Below are positions 17,725 to 25,774 of a stretch of DNA of 44,229 bases, in pieces. The stretch lies in the IMG/VR virus record IMGVR_UViG_3300031999_000052, positions 1-44,229 of that record; one strand, given 5' to 3'. The position numbers were made by a program, and so were the translations under genes. The number at the start of each line of letters is the position of its first letter. The first letter of the stretch is position 1. The notes beneath the pieces are model-generated. The model saw only the letters and a program-made list of their open reading frames with translations, did no database searches and was not told where the DNA came from. Origin of the DNA: a virus.

Positions 17725-18528
17725 TTATCTACTAAAATTTTGATATATATTATCATTTTTAATATCTACTGGTTGTCCTCTTGGTGTTGTTGTAGGAACT
17801 ACACGACTCATATCATAACCAAACCAACGACCAGATAAACCATCTAACCATGCCTTTGCTTCTTCTTCTGTATTATATTCTTTTGCATTTGTTGACCAAG
17901 TGTTTTCACCCGTACCCACCACTTCTGCACGATATTTAATTAATTGTTCACCTGTTGGTTCATCTTCATTAACTTGTTTTGCATAATTTTTTCCAAGTGG
18001 ATCAGGTACACTATAAGCCTCATCTTTAATTCCCCCCTTAAATCTTTTTGCTAATGCTTTACGTTTTGGCGTACATGTTGATTTAGTCATGGGTGTACAA
18101 TATCCCTTATGTTCAGGATTAATTGCATTTTGAATCCATTTTTCGTCAGATTCATTCATATTACCATGCTTTGCTTTATCCCAATTAATAACAGGAATTT
18201 TTTTTCCGACAGGTGCATCCCCTTCCTTCAATTCTTTTTTGTCTTTGTGTTCTTCTTTTTCAAAATCAGGTGGTTGCATTATATCTTCATTTTCTTCCGA
18301 TTCTTTGTCATCCTTTTTTTCGAAATTCCATTTTTTCTTACCGGAAGTTTTTTTCTTTTCTTCCTTATCTTCTTTGTCTTCCCCTTTTTTCTTAGAAATT
18401 TCTTCCTTATCTTCACCCTTTTTCTTATCAAAATTCCATTCAGTAAGAAGTTGAGCACTTGGTTTAAATGTTGGGTCTATTTTTCCCAAAACTTCGAAAA
18501 GTCTCTGTTTATTGTCTTGATTTTTCAT
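17725..18528 (-). CDS. Packaged-leader protein with Lys/Glu linker and Cys motif
   Basis: 267 aa. The leader MKNQDNKQRLFEVLGKIDPT leads to LLTE (27-30). Then comes a long Lys/Glu-rich disordered stretch (about 35-110), a conserved-looking NAINPEHKGYCTPMTKSTC segment (about 137-155, with a basic helix after it), and a C-terminal domain with YNTEEEAKAWLDGLSGRWFG. The middle segment recurs in other phage structural proteins as far as I recall. A virion or injected role is inferred from the leader. First gene of its operon, with its own late-type box. Confidence 0.75.
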   Translation of the reverse strand: MKNQDNKQRLFEVLGKIDPTFKPSAQLLTEWNFDKKKGEDKEEISKKKGEDKEDKEEKKKTSGKKKWNFEKKDDKESEENEDIMQPPDFEKEEHKDKKELKEGDAPVGKKIPVINWDKAKHGNMNESDEKWIQNAINPEHKGYCTPMTKSTCTPKRKALAKRFKGGIKDEAYSVPDPLGKNYAKQVNEDEPTGEQLIKYRAEVVGTGENTWSTNAKEYNTEEEAKAWLDGLSGRWFGYDMSRVVPTTTPRGQPVDIKNDNIYQNFSR

Positions 18529-18542
18529 AATATTAATTTTTA

Positions 18543-18552
18543 TATAAATACT
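18543..18552 (-). promoter_or_regulatory. Late-type box of the 18.5-16.7 kb operon
   Basis: Sense AGTATTTATA followed by TAAAAA, 14 nt before the ATG at 18528. Confidence 0.6.
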
Positions 18553-18554
18553 TG

Positions 18555-19679
18555 TTAATGATATAATAAAAATGTTCGTTTCACATCTTTTCTTTGAGCA
18601 GCCACATCACCTTCACCTTTTGGCATTATCATTACATTAAATTTTGGTTCATTGCTTTCTGGTATTTTTAATAATTCATCATAGGTAATTAATGTGTTAT
18701 TATCAACATTAAATTTATCAGATATTCTTTGTTTTAAAATATTAATACTATTATTATCTTTTGGTATTAATTTACCTGCAATATCTGTTTTAAAATGTGC
18801 TCTATCTCTAATGAATAAATCAGTAAATAATGCAGAAGGAACAATTTCAGATGTTTTAGCTGTTGATAAATTTATTTTTTTTCTTTCTTTTTCAGATGCA
18901 TCAATGGAAAAATTTAACAATACATTAGGGTCATTCATGTTATATACATCACCCATTTTTGTATGGGCATATGAACCAAAATCATATCCTTCATCTTTTA
19001 ATTCCTTTGTTATTTTCACAGCAATTTGAAAATATTTTTTTGAGAAAAAATCACCAGCATCGTTCCATCTGAAAAGAATCTTTTTTCCTTTATTTTTAAT
19101 TGCAATTATTTCCAATTCACGTTTAAGAATCTTTTCAAATATATCGGGATAATTAAGCAATAAATTTAAAACCCTTGTTTGCTTAATAAAAATTGGTGTT
19201 AATAGTACATATCTACCACGTCTTGCATAACACACATGTGCGCATGCTCCTGCTCCGGGGCACGTATTAACAATATAAAATTTCTTATGTTCAATATCAT
19301 AAACTAAACCACGTAATGCTGGAATTCCCACATTAAACGTAATTGAATTATTACCAATTGATTTTTCCATTTTTTCATTTTGACTATATATTTGTGGTGG
19401 CATTTTTGTGATGTTTTCAATAAATGTATTAACATCAAGTTCACCTTTTTCATCAAATGGAATTGCTTTGTTATGTATTAATAATAAGCCTTTTTTTCTT
19501 TTATTACCCAATAATCCCTGATTTACCAATACACTATTACAATAATCTTTTAATGCTTCAATACTAAGACATTCTTTTGACACATCACTAAAATCACTTT
19601 CCCAATCAATTTCATTTAATGGAACTCCACCAACCTTTTCCATCATTTCAAAAAGTCGTTGCTTATTATTCCTAATCAT
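18555..19679 (-). CDS. GP88-like protein with packaged leader
   Basis: 374 aa. The leader NKQRLFEMMEKVGGVPLNE ends in LNE (21-23). The body shows CPGAGACAHVCYARRGRY (140-157; Cys140, 146, 150) and FRWNDAGDF (203-211), the signature I know from the mycobacteriophage gene product 88 family. The biochemical activity of that family is not established to my knowledge; the spaced cysteines suggest metal or cluster binding. A leader in front of this family suggests the protein is packed in the head. It is divergently transcribed from the fibre gene. Confidence 0.75.
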   Translation of the reverse strand: MIRNNKQRLFEMMEKVGGVPLNEIDWESDFSDVSKECLSIEALKDYCNSVLVNQGLLGNKRKKGLLLIHNKAIPFDEKGELDVNTFIENITKMPPQIYSQNEKMEKSIGNNSITFNVGIPALRGLVYDIEHKKFYIVNTCPGAGACAHVCYARRGRYVLLTPIFIKQTRVLNLLLNYPDIFEKILKRELEIIAIKNKGKKILFRWNDAGDFFSKKYFQIAVKITKELKDEGYDFGSYAHTKMGDVYNMNDPNVLLNFSIDASEKERKKINLSTAKTSEIVPSALFTDLFIRDRAHFKTDIAGKLIPKDNNSINILKQRISDKFNVDNNTLITYDELLKIPESNEPKFNVMIMPKGEGDVAAQRKDVKRTFLLYH

Positions 19680-19694
19680 AAAAAAATCATTTTT

Positions 19695-19704
19695 AATAAA
19701 TACT
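19695..19704 (-). promoter_or_regulatory. Late-type box before the GP88-like gene
   Basis: Sense AGTATTTATT followed by AAAAA, 15 nt before the ATG at 19679. Confidence 0.55.
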
Positions 19705-19725
19705 ATAATATATTCAAATACAATT

Positions 19726-19735
19726 AGTATTTATA
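19726..19735 (+). promoter_or_regulatory. Late-type box before the fibre gene
   Basis: Sense AGTATTTATA followed by TTAAA, 17 nt before the ATG at 19753. With 19695-19704 it forms a divergent promoter pair. Confidence 0.6.
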
Positions 19736-19752
19736 TTAAATTCTTGTACGAA

Positions 19753-21597
19753 ATGAATTTAGAATGCTTGGATGGTATAATTACCGATAATTTAGCGATA
19801 CACATAGACTTAACTAATCTCAAGTCATGGAATTTAAATACTGGTTTTACATCATTTAGTTTAACAAAATGGAATGGTGCTATTTCCGATAATATTAATC
19901 TTATTGATTTTGGATTAACAGGATTTGATAACGGAAAAACAAATATAATGTGGAGCGGTTTTACATTTGTACCAAGTGCCACCACATTTTCAATGTATAG
20001 AATTGGCTATAATCAAGTTCAAAATCCAACAACTGGCAATACAAGCGGTTTAACAGCAACAACAAAATATGATTTATATCCAATGAGTGCTGTAACTACT
20101 GGTATGACTGGAAATTATTTTGAACTTAATGGTGGTTATTTACAAGGATTTTTTAAATTAAAAGATTATAATTATAAATTATTACCCTCAAGATTTAACA
20201 ATGGTGTTACAATTGAAACATTATTATATCTTTATTCTAATTCACAAGGCATATTTTATATGATGGGTGTTCGTGCTGAAGATAAATATAATCCATATTT
20301 TTCTGGCGAAACAATTACCGGAACTACAACAGGTGTAATAACAAGTTTTGATAATTATTTAGATGCTATTCTTGAAAAACAAACAAATAAAATAGCATTT
20401 CCTTCATTCGAAACTAAAACAGAAACAACATTTTATGAAGAATTACCAATTGATAATATAAAAAATAATGCAATTGCTTTTATATTAACTGAAGATAAAA
20501 GATTAGCATATAAATATATTAATAATGATGGCTTAATTATAACTAATACATCATCAGTAATTATCAGTAGAACTGGTTTTACTTGGATTACAATAACGTT
20601 TACACCAAATAATACAATTGAAGACCCTGATCTTTTGGAATGTACAAAACAAAGAACTGGTAAATTAATTTTTTATGTTAATGGTCGTGCCGTTTGGTTA
20701 ATAAAAGAATTTCCTGAATTTTATTTTAAATCATTCAATAATGACAAAGAAAAACAATTAGGTGTGCCATATTCAATTAGCTGGGGTGGCGGTTCGTTTG
20801 GTTTAAAACATTCTTGGCATTATGATTATCAAACATACGGACTTTATACTGGTCAAGATACTAATTATGTCAATAATAATTTTTTTGTTGAAGCAAACCC
20901 AATTTCAACAGAATGTTATACAGCACCAACAGGAAATACTTATTTAGAAGGTTTGTCATTAAGTGCCAATAGTACCACATTTACTGTTGATGATATTTGT
21001 GACCCAACAATTAAAAATCCAATTAGGATAATGAGTATTATATATACTGGTTCAACAGCAAATACATATTTTATAAAATTTAATCATCCAATTTCTGTTT
21101 TATCAAATAGGGATTATACAATTGATTTATCAATATTTAATGACGGTTTTTTTAATAACAATGCAATCAATAAGGTTTCCATATTGGTTTATGGTAATGT
21201 TGATGTAAATATTATCGATGAAATTATATATGAAGGTGGTTCTGATGTTTGGAAATCATTAAAATGTGTTTTTAGAATAAATAATAACACAGGACAACAA
21301 TTTGTATTCGCTGGATTATTAATAGAAACAACAAATACATTTAATTTAAATTACCCATTATTTATTAAAGATTTAACATATACAGCAACAGATATTTTAG
21401 TGCAAGATGAAAGAAAAAATAACTTAACAATAGAACAAAATTTTAATTCTGGATTTATTGGTGGTATTCAAAAATTAAGAATATATGATAAAGCATTCAC
21501 ATCGCCAGAAGTTCTGCATAATATTATTATTGAAATAAATAATAATCCAAATCAAAATATTATAATAAATAAAGGCGGAAGAATTATCTATTATTAA
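19753..21597 (+). CDS. LamG-like virion adhesin or tail fibre
   Basis: 614 aa from ATG 19753; an upstream TTG at 19744 is possible but lies close to the promoter box. The protein is beta-rich with many Thr, Asn and Gly and no leader. Near the C-terminus IGGIQKLRIYDKAFTSPEVL is the typical closing strand-and-turn of a laminin-G/concanavalin-like jelly roll; the upstream KLIFYVNGRAVW fits the same fold. Such domains bind surface glycans, so host attachment is the likely role. It is followed at once by a small Cys-rich gene. Confidence 0.65.
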   Translation: MNLECLDGIITDNLAIHIDLTNLKSWNLNTGFTSFSLTKWNGAISDNINLIDFGLTGFDNGKTNIMWSGFTFVPSATTFSMYRIGYNQVQNPTTGNTSGLTATTKYDLYPMSAVTTGMTGNYFELNGGYLQGFFKLKDYNYKLLPSRFNNGVTIETLLYLYSNSQGIFYMMGVRAEDKYNPYFSGETITGTTTGVITSFDNYLDAILEKQTNKIAFPSFETKTETTFYEELPIDNIKNNAIAFILTEDKRLAYKYINNDGLIITNTSSVIISRTGFTWITITFTPNNTIEDPDLLECTKQRTGKLIFYVNGRAVWLIKEFPEFYFKSFNNDKEKQLGVPYSISWGGGSFGLKHSWHYDYQTYGLYTGQDTNYVNNNFFVEANPISTECYTAPTGNTYLEGLSLSANSTTFTVDDICDPTIKNPIRIMSIIYTGSTANTYFIKFNHPISVLSNRDYTIDLSIFNDGFFNNNAINKVSILVYGNVDVNIIDEIIYEGGSDVWKSLKCVFRINNNTGQQFVFAGLLIETTNTFNLNYPLFIKDLTYTATDILVQDERKNNLTIEQNFNSGFIGGIQKLRIYDKAFTSPEVLHNIIIEINNNPNQNIIINKGGRIIYY

Positions 21598-21601
21598 AGT
21601 C

Positions 21602-21811
21602 ATGAGTAGATTATCGGAAATTTATGAAGGTTGGAAAAATTATATATTCCCAAATCCAGAAGTTGAAAAAGAAGCCAAAAGAAGAATAGCAATTTGTATT
21701 GAAACTAATTGTAAAGAAATGCAACCAAATAATACGTGTTCATTATGTGGCTGTTATATGCCAGCAAAAGTTCGTTCACCAAAAAGTAAATGTAAATTAA
21801 AAAAATGGTAA
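21602..21811 (+). CDS. Small Cys-rich (zinc-ribbon-like) protein
   Basis: 69 aa. Cysteines in CIETNC, CSLCGC and a final SKCKLKKW suggest a small zinc-binding fold. It starts 4 nt after the fibre stop and is probably co-transcribed with it. Similar small proteins occur near tail genes of large phages as far as I recall. No function assigned. Confidence 0.75.
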   Translation: MSRLSEIYEGWKNYIFPNPEVEKEAKRRIAICIETNCKEMQPNNTCSLCGCYMPAKVRSPKSKCKLKKW

Positions 21812-21824
21812 TTAAATTATTTTT

Positions 21825-22433
21825 TTAACAATATGGTACGTTTTGAATCTTATCCTTCATTTCAGAAGTGCGAACATCCAAATTTGTATAACTACCAATA
21901 TAATCTTGAGTATATTCTCTGATGAATAATGTTTGAATTTTCACAGGTGCTTTTTTAAATGCAATAAAATCAATTTCATCACCTTCAATTGTATTTAAAA
22001 TAACTTTAATATCATTCCAATAAAAACTACTAAACCAAACATCACCTTCCGGTTCAATATAATTGCTTATATTACCTTTATTATACCATTCATCTTTACG
22101 AATTGAAACATCATCACCATAAAAATTTAGTTCAAATTGAATTGGTTCTTTAGTTTGATCATACATATAATCAATTTTTAATAAGTATTCAATTATAAGT
22201 TTTGTTGCATTTTCGGGTTCTTCATCCCAATTACCATCAATTTTTGAATCAAGAATATCAATTTTAATTTTATTTTTTTTATTTAAAAGTGAATCACAAA
22301 TAAATTGTTTTTGAAATTCTTCGTTTTTTAAAATATTAATAATTTCTTCTTCTTTAGAATGAGCTTCATTACCCAAAAAATCGAATTCAGAAATTTCTTC
22401 ATTAATAATTTTTATGAGGTTCTTTTTTTTCAC
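21825..22433 (-). CDS. Packaged-leader protein (IINE type), unknown
   Basis: 202 aa from GTG 22433. The leader MKKKNLIKIINE shares IINE with the ART-like and SprT-like genes; the predicted cut is after Glu12. The body is acidic, mixed alpha/beta, with IEPEGDVWFSSFYWND (about 127-142) and a Cys-terminated tail. No recognised fold. It is convergent with the small Cys-rich gene and has its own late-type box. Confidence 0.7.
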   Translation of the reverse strand: MKKKNLIKIINEEISEFDFLGNEAHSKEEEIINILKNEEFQKQFICDSLLNKKNKIKIDILDSKIDGNWDEEPENATKLIIEYLLKIDYMYDQTKEPIQFELNFYGDDVSIRKDEWYNKGNISNYIEPEGDVWFSSFYWNDIKVILNTIEGDEIDFIAFKKAPVKIQTLFIREYTQDYIGSYTNLDVRTSEMKDKIQNVPYC

Positions 22434-22448
22434 AATTTAAACTTTTTT

Positions 22449-22458
22449 AATAAATACT
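22449..22458 (-). promoter_or_regulatory. Late-type box before the 202-aa gene
   Basis: Sense AGTATTTATT followed by AAAAAAG, 15 nt before the GTG at 22433. This position supports the GTG start. Confidence 0.55.
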
Positions 22459-22497
22459 TATTATTTTATATAAATGCCGAATAATTTACCATATCAA

Positions 22498-22507
22498 AGT
22501 ATTTATA
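22498..22507 (+). promoter_or_regulatory. Late-type box driving a gene-free stretch
   Basis: Sense AGTATTTATA. The next ATG opens only an 8-codon frame, and a terminator follows 130 nt later. Confidence 0.5.
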
Positions 22508-22671
22508 AAATGAAAGGTCATTGCTTAATGATGAATTAAGTTAGGTTTGATAAAAATCAGGAATGATTTTTTTTAATTTTATTGCCAGTTAGTGGTTATG
22601 TAAAATTTTAAGACTTGACTAAAATTTTTAAAAATGGTAATTGCATCACAAATGTGGTGCAATTATTTTTT
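22508..22671 (+). ncRNA. Candidate small RNA between late-type box and terminator
   Basis: About 160 nt with no ORF beyond 8 codons. It ends in a 10-bp stem (22640-22649 with 22654-22663) followed by TATTTTTT. The promoter-terminator pairing suggests a discrete transcript. Confidence 0.4.
22640..22671 (+). terminator. Intrinsic terminator
   Basis: ATTGCATCAC/GTGGTGCAAT stem with AAAT loop, then a T-rich tail. Confidence 0.75.
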
Positions 22672-22710
22672 AACATAAAATAAAATATTTTATATTTTTT
22701 TCGAAAATAT

Positions 22711-22740
22711 TTGTATTTATAATTTTATTGTATATATTTG
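22711..22740 (+). promoter_or_regulatory. Host-type (Bacteroidota sigma-A) promoter, module 1
   Basis: TTG (22711) - 19 nt - TATATTTG (22733). The flanking sequence, TTTGTATTTATA to TTTGCAAT, is nearly shared with the promoter at 29011. Confidence 0.75.
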
Positions 22741-22776
22741 CAATGAATTTAAATGGTATTATTTTATTAAAAAGAG

Positions 22777-22845
22777 ATGAAAAATTTAATGAACATACAA
22801 CCCCAACAGCATCCACAAATAGATGAATGGGGAAATTATGTTTAA
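22777..22845 (+). CDS. Micro-ORF 1 before tRNA cluster
   Basis: 22-aa frame starting MKNLMNIQPQ after AAAAAGAG, about 35 nt behind a host-type promoter and 40 nt before a terminator. A longer frame from ATG 22743 is unlikely because that ATG would be at or before the transcription start. It may be a leader peptide. Confidence 0.35.
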   Translation: MKNLMNIQPQQHPQIDEWGNYV

Positions 22846-22880
22846 AATTTTTCAAAAGTAGCGAGTTTTGAGTTAAACAA

Positions 22881-22914
22881 AAAAACCCCATTCAGAAATG
22901 AGTGGGGTTTTTTG
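22881..22914 (+). terminator. Intrinsic terminator of module 1
   Basis: CCCCATTC/GAGTGGGG stem with AGAAAT loop followed by TTTTTTG. Confidence 0.85.
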
Positions 22915-22916
22915 TT

Positions 22917-22927
22917 GTTCTTTGAAA
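22917..22927 (+). promoter_or_regulatory. boxA-like element
   Basis: GTTCTTTGAAA just after the terminator; near-identical copies at 23787 and 29271 also precede tRNAs. It resembles rRNA boxA (E. coli TGCTCTTTAACA). Confidence 0.4.
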
Positions 22928-22983
22928 TTTTGGGTTATATTAATAAGAATTGAAATTATTTCAAATACTTTTTGACTAATATA

Positions 22984-22993
22984 AATATTTATA
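22984..22993 (+). promoter_or_regulatory. Late-type box before HNH gene 1
   Basis: Sense AATATTTATA followed by TTAAA, 13 nt before the ATG at 23007; same layout as before HNH gene 2 at 43145. Confidence 0.55.
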
Positions 22994-23006
22994 TTAAATT
23001 TGAATC

Positions 23007-23600
23007 ATGAAAGAAATAATTGAAAATTCCAAATCATTACGAGAAGTATCCATACAATATTTTGGATACATCAACGTAATTACATATTCGAAAATAAGAA
23101 AGTTCATCGTTACGAATAATATCGACACAACTCATTTTATTAAGAATGTATCAGCGTTTAATCATACTAAATATCCGAAAATAATAAAAACATGCCCTAT
23201 ATGTGGAAATGGGTTTGAAACGAAATCTGGTCATCCAAGAGAAAAAACTGTCTGTTCACATTCATGTGCAAATACTTTTTATCGGACTGGAACAGAACAT
23301 CCTAATCATAAAAAAGATGATGATTTAAATGGAGAAACAAAACATAGAATCATTTGTTTTAGATATCACAAGAAAAAATGTGTTTGTTGTGAAGAAGAAA
23401 ATATAGTAGAAGCACATCATTACGATGGAAACAAAAAAAATAATGCTCCTGCAAACTTAGTTCCGCTATGTCCAACACATCATCGTTATTGGCATAGTAG
23501 ATTCAGACATATTGTTAAAACGAAGATTGATGAATATGTAAAAAATTTTATTTCAGGTGTTGATCGAGAGGTTAAAGATGCTGGCTTTGGAAACCAGTGA
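23007..23600 (+). CDS. HNH homing-type endonuclease 1, 3' end inside a tRNA gene
   Basis: 197 aa. An N-terminal helical region is followed by a zinc finger CPICGNGF...VCSHSCANTFY (about 69-97) and an HNH core CVCCEEENIVEAHH...LVPLCPTHHRYWH (about 125-165). Free-standing nuclease with no intein or intron signs; probably a mobile gene. Its last 16 codons lie within the tRNA at 23554, with the stop in the anticodon stem. HNH gene 2 at the right end shares the finger motif (CSxxCANxF), the promoter layout and the tRNA overlap. Confidence 0.85.
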   Translation: MKEIIENSKSLREVSIQYFGYINVITYSKIRKFIVTNNIDTTHFIKNVSAFNHTKYPKIIKTCPICGNGFETKSGHPREKTVCSHSCANTFYRTGTEHPNHKKDDDLNGETKHRIICFRYHKKKCVCCEEENIVEAHHYDGNKKNNAPANLVPLCPTHHRYWHSRFRHIVKTKIDEYVKNFISGVDREVKDAGFGNQ

Positions 23601-23650
23601 CGGCACAAAGGTAGTGTCGTCCGAGGGTTCGAATCCCTCACGCCTGACCA
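23554..23650 (+). tRNA. tRNA with class II arm, anticodon TGG by geometry (Ser-like body)
   Basis: Acceptor CAGGTGT/ACGCCTG, A73, encoded CCA. An 8-bp variable arm (GACGGCAC/GTGTCGTC) and the D arm look Ser-like. The anticodon arm CTGGC-TTTGGAA-ACCAG has a C31-A39 mismatch and reads TGG; a one-base shift gives GGA (Ser). Identity unresolved. Confidence 0.7.
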
Positions 23651-23653
23651 AAT

Positions 23654-23730
23654 GGTAGGTGTAGCTCAATTGGTAGAGTGCCAGATTGTGGTTCTGGTGG
23701 TTGTGGGTTCGAACCCCATCTCCTACCCCA
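23654..23730 (+). tRNA. tRNA-His (GTG)
   Basis: Anticodon arm CCAGA-TTGTGGT-TCTGG. Extra G at -1 pairs with C73, the His mark. CCA encoded. Confidence 0.92.
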
Positions 23731-23786
23731 AAAAACGCCAAGGGGGGTTCGCAAAAAAAACCTTGCAAAACTCTGGGTGTTAAAGT

Positions 23787-23797
23787 GTTCTTTGAAA
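23787..23797 (+). promoter_or_regulatory. boxA-like element
   Basis: GTTCTTTGAAA 74 nt before tRNA-Pro. A TGTCAG...CTGACA spacer hairpin follows at about 23837-23863. Confidence 0.35.
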
Positions 23798-23870
23798 ATC
23801 TTGACAATAATTAAGCAAATTTTTGCGACAAAAACTGTCAGAAATATAGTAAATATTCCTGACAAAAATT

Positions 23871-23947
23871 CGGGATGTAGTTCAGTTGGTTAGAATGGGT
23901 GGTTTGGGACCATCAGGTCGGGGGTTCGAGTCCCTCCATCCCGACCA
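23871..23947 (+). tRNA. tRNA-Pro (TGG)
   Basis: Anticodon arm GGTGG-TTTGGGA-CCATC; acceptor CGGGATG/CATCCCG; A73; CCA encoded. Confidence 0.9.
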
Positions 23948-23974
23948 ATCATTTGATTATCAAATGATTAATAT

Positions 23975-24050
23975 GGGTTAATTAGTGTTAGCGGTTAGCA
24001 TAAAAGTTTGTGGCACTTTTGGCGTGGGTTCGAACCCCACATTAACCCCA
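23975..24050 (+). tRNA. Second tRNA-His (GTG)
   Basis: Anticodon arm AAAGT-TTGTGGC-ACTTT. Again G-1 with C73 and encoded CCA. Sequence clearly different from the first His gene, so not a recent copy. Confidence 0.85.
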
Positions 24051-24057
24051 ATGATAT

Positions 24058-24128
24058 TGTTTTATGGTGTAATGGTAACACGAATGTCTCTGGAACATTA
24101 ATTCTAAGTTCGAATCTTAGTGAAACAA
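24058..24128 (+). tRNA. tRNA-Gln (CTG)
   Basis: Anticodon arm AATGT-CTCTGGA-ACATT; acceptor TGTTTTA/TGAAACA; A73; CCA not encoded. Confidence 0.88.
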
Positions 24129-24143
24129 CGAAAAATTAATTAT

Positions 24144-24216
24144 TGTCCCGTGGTGTAATTGGTTAACACATAACGCTTTGACCGTTATATTCCAAGTTCG
24201 AGTCTTGGCGGGATAG
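24144..24216 (+). tRNA. tRNA-Gln (TTG)
   Basis: Anticodon arm TAACG-CTTTGAC-CGTTA; acceptor TGTCCCG/CGGGATA; G73. Ends next to the stop of the convergent ART-like gene. Confidence 0.9.
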
Positions 24217-24876
24217 CTAAATTATTTTAATTTTATTTGGGTCAAAAACCATTCTAATTGTAGATTCTGTACCTTTACCAGTATAAGTATCTCTAACGCC
24301 CAAAATATCGATAATATCATACTTTAATAATTGTGCTATTATTCCAAGTGTTTCAGAAGTCATTTTTCCATTTTTAACCCAAAATGGAAACATGGCATAA
24401 TATTTATCAATTGTTTCTTCAGGTACATCATCTTTCAATAATGCTTTTTTTACAATATCACTATTTATACCTCTAAAACTTTCACCATAAGCAGGTATTG
24501 TAAGAATTTTTCCCGAATCATCAATTTTTACATTTAAAACAGATGGTTCTGCATTTGCATAATCAAATGCTCTCCAAGGATTACTATATGTTTTTGCAAC
24601 TCCCGCATTTCCAGTAAAATAAATTGGTTTTTTATATGTTAGGTCTTTAACTAATTCACCTGATCTATGTAGTAATTCATGATATAAATTTTCATTACCC
24701 ATTTCTCTTGCTTTCTGCATTTCCGCCTGTACTTCATTCCATTCTTGTGGGTCAGTAACATATGTTGTTGTATTGGTTCTTGGACTAAATGCACTGACTT
24801 TTTGAATATCTCTAACATCAGGTGTGCCATGATACCAGTTTTTTATTTCTTCATTGATGATTTCGATAATATTCAT
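24217..24876 (-). CDS. ADP-ribosyltransferase-like protein with packaged leader
   Basis: 219 aa. MNIIEIINE ends in INE (7-9). Then WYHGTPD (14-20) matches the strand-1 motif of PARP/ART-fold enzymes, IYFTGNAGVAKTYS (85-98) the second core region, and ESTIRMVFDPNKI near the C-terminus the last strand. The catalytic triad cannot be assigned by eye. T4 packs an ADP-ribosyltransferase (Alt) with a leader cut by gp21; this protein fits the same plan, but it is not a clear Alt homologue. Substrate unknown. Confidence 0.7.
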   Translation of the reverse strand: MNIIEIINEEIKNWYHGTPDVRDIQKVSAFSPRTNTTTYVTDPQEWNEVQAEMQKAREMGNENLYHELLHRSGELVKDLTYKKPIYFTGNAGVAKTYSNPWRAFDYANAEPSVLNVKIDDSGKILTIPAYGESFRGINSDIVKKALLKDDVPEETIDKYYAMFPFWVKNGKMTSETLGIIAQLLKYDIIDILGVRDTYTGKGTESTIRMVFDPNKIKII

Positions 24877-24880
24877 AATA

Positions 24881-24889
24881 ATAAATACT
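24881..24889 (-). promoter_or_regulatory. Late-type box very close to the ART-like start
   Basis: Sense AGTATTTAT, only 4 nt before the ATG at 24876; the mRNA would be leaderless or the box may not be used. Confidence 0.35.
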
Positions 24890-24892
24890 TAT

Positions 24893-24922
24893 TTGTTGTT
24901 TATAAATTAAATCATATCTTTG
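24893..24922 (+). promoter_or_regulatory. Host-type promoter before the cREC gene
   Basis: TTG (24893) - 19 nt - TATCTTTG (24915), 12 nt before the ATG at 24935. Confidence 0.75.
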
Positions 24923-24934
24923 CAAAAATTTAAT

Positions 24935-25312
24935 ATGTCATATTGTCTTTTTCTTGATGATTTCCGAATGCCCGAAGATGCATTTCTTTATACTCACAAT
25001 CAATTATATTTAGATTTGAATTGGAAAATTGTTCGTTCGTATGATGAATTTGTGAAAGATACTTTAGAAAATGGAGTAGCTGAAGGGTATTCATTTGATC
25101 ATGACTTGGCAGACCAGCATTATACACAACGATTAGAATATGATCAATACACCGAAAAAACAGGATATCACTGTGCAAAATGGCTTATCTATTATTGTAT
25201 TGATAACAAAAAAGAACTTCCAACAACAATATTAATTCATTCAATGAATGTTGTTGGAAGTCAGAACATTAAATCACTTTTCGAAAGTTATTTTAAATCG
25301 CTTAAATTATAA
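24935..25312 (+). CDS. Cyclic-phosphate-processing receiver-domain (cREC) protein
   Basis: 125 aa from ATG 24935; a TTG at 24920 overlaps the promoter. CLFLDDFRMPEDA near the N-terminus, YSFDHDLA in the middle and ILIHSMNVVGSQNI near the C-terminus are the landmark motifs of the cREC receiver-like family. That family was linked by comparative genomics to processing cyclic phosphate ends in RNA repair; direct biochemistry is limited. It stands near tRNA genes and is driven by a host-type, probably early, promoter. Together with RNA ligase 1 at 40.2 kb it suggests an RNA-repair capacity. Confidence 0.8.
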   Translation: MSYCLFLDDFRMPEDAFLYTHNQLYLDLNWKIVRSYDEFVKDTLENGVAEGYSFDHDLADQHYTQRLEYDQYTEKTGYHCAKWLIYYCIDNKKELPTTILIHSMNVVGSQNIKSLFESYFKSLKL

Positions 25313-25313
25313 A

Positions 25314-25715
25314 TTATTCTTTTTTTGTTTTATTTAATTTTAGTGCAACTGGTTCTCCCCTTTTACTTTCAATCCAATCAAGTATTGCACCTACGATAAT
25401 TTCAATAACGCCTTTGAAAAGAAGTCCTTCTGATTCTTCATCAAGACCCGGTATGTCAACCAATGAATTTATTAAATCTGCTGCAAGAGTTTCGGCAAGT
25501 TCTACATCTTCAGCCATTACAGCTTCTACAAGAGCAGCCAATTTAATTTTAACTTCTTCTTTAAGTTTATCAACAAATTTATTATCCACAAATGTTATAA
25601 TGGCTTTGAATAAATAACCATCAACAAATTCAGCAATACCTTTAAGTTTTACAACATCATCAAGTAATGATGCTAATTTTTTTTCTTGTTCTAATGTTAA
25701 AATACCTTCTTCCAT
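25314..25715 (-). CDS. Helical protein of unknown function
   Basis: 133 aa, acidic and helix-rich with alternating Leu/Ala/Val, and a hydrophobic segment GLLFKGVIEIIVGAILDWI (about 102-120). No leader of the packaged type. Convergent with the cREC gene. Its late-type box is 35 nt upstream. Function unknown. Confidence 0.7.
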   Translation of the reverse strand: MEEGILTLEQEKKLASLLDDVVKLKGIAEFVDGYLFKAIITFVDNKFVDKLKEEVKIKLAALVEAVMAEDVELAETLAADLINSLVDIPGLDEESEGLLFKGVIEIIVGAILDWIESKRGEPVALKLNKTKKE

Positions 25716-25750
25716 AATATTTCTTTTTTTATAATTAAAATTATTTTTTT

Positions 25751-25760
25751 TATAAATACA
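25751..25760 (-). promoter_or_regulatory. Late-type box before the 133-aa gene
   Basis: Sense TGTATTTATA followed by AAAAAAA, 35 nt before the ATG at 25715. Confidence 0.5.
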
Positions 25761-25774
25761 TAATAAATTATTTT

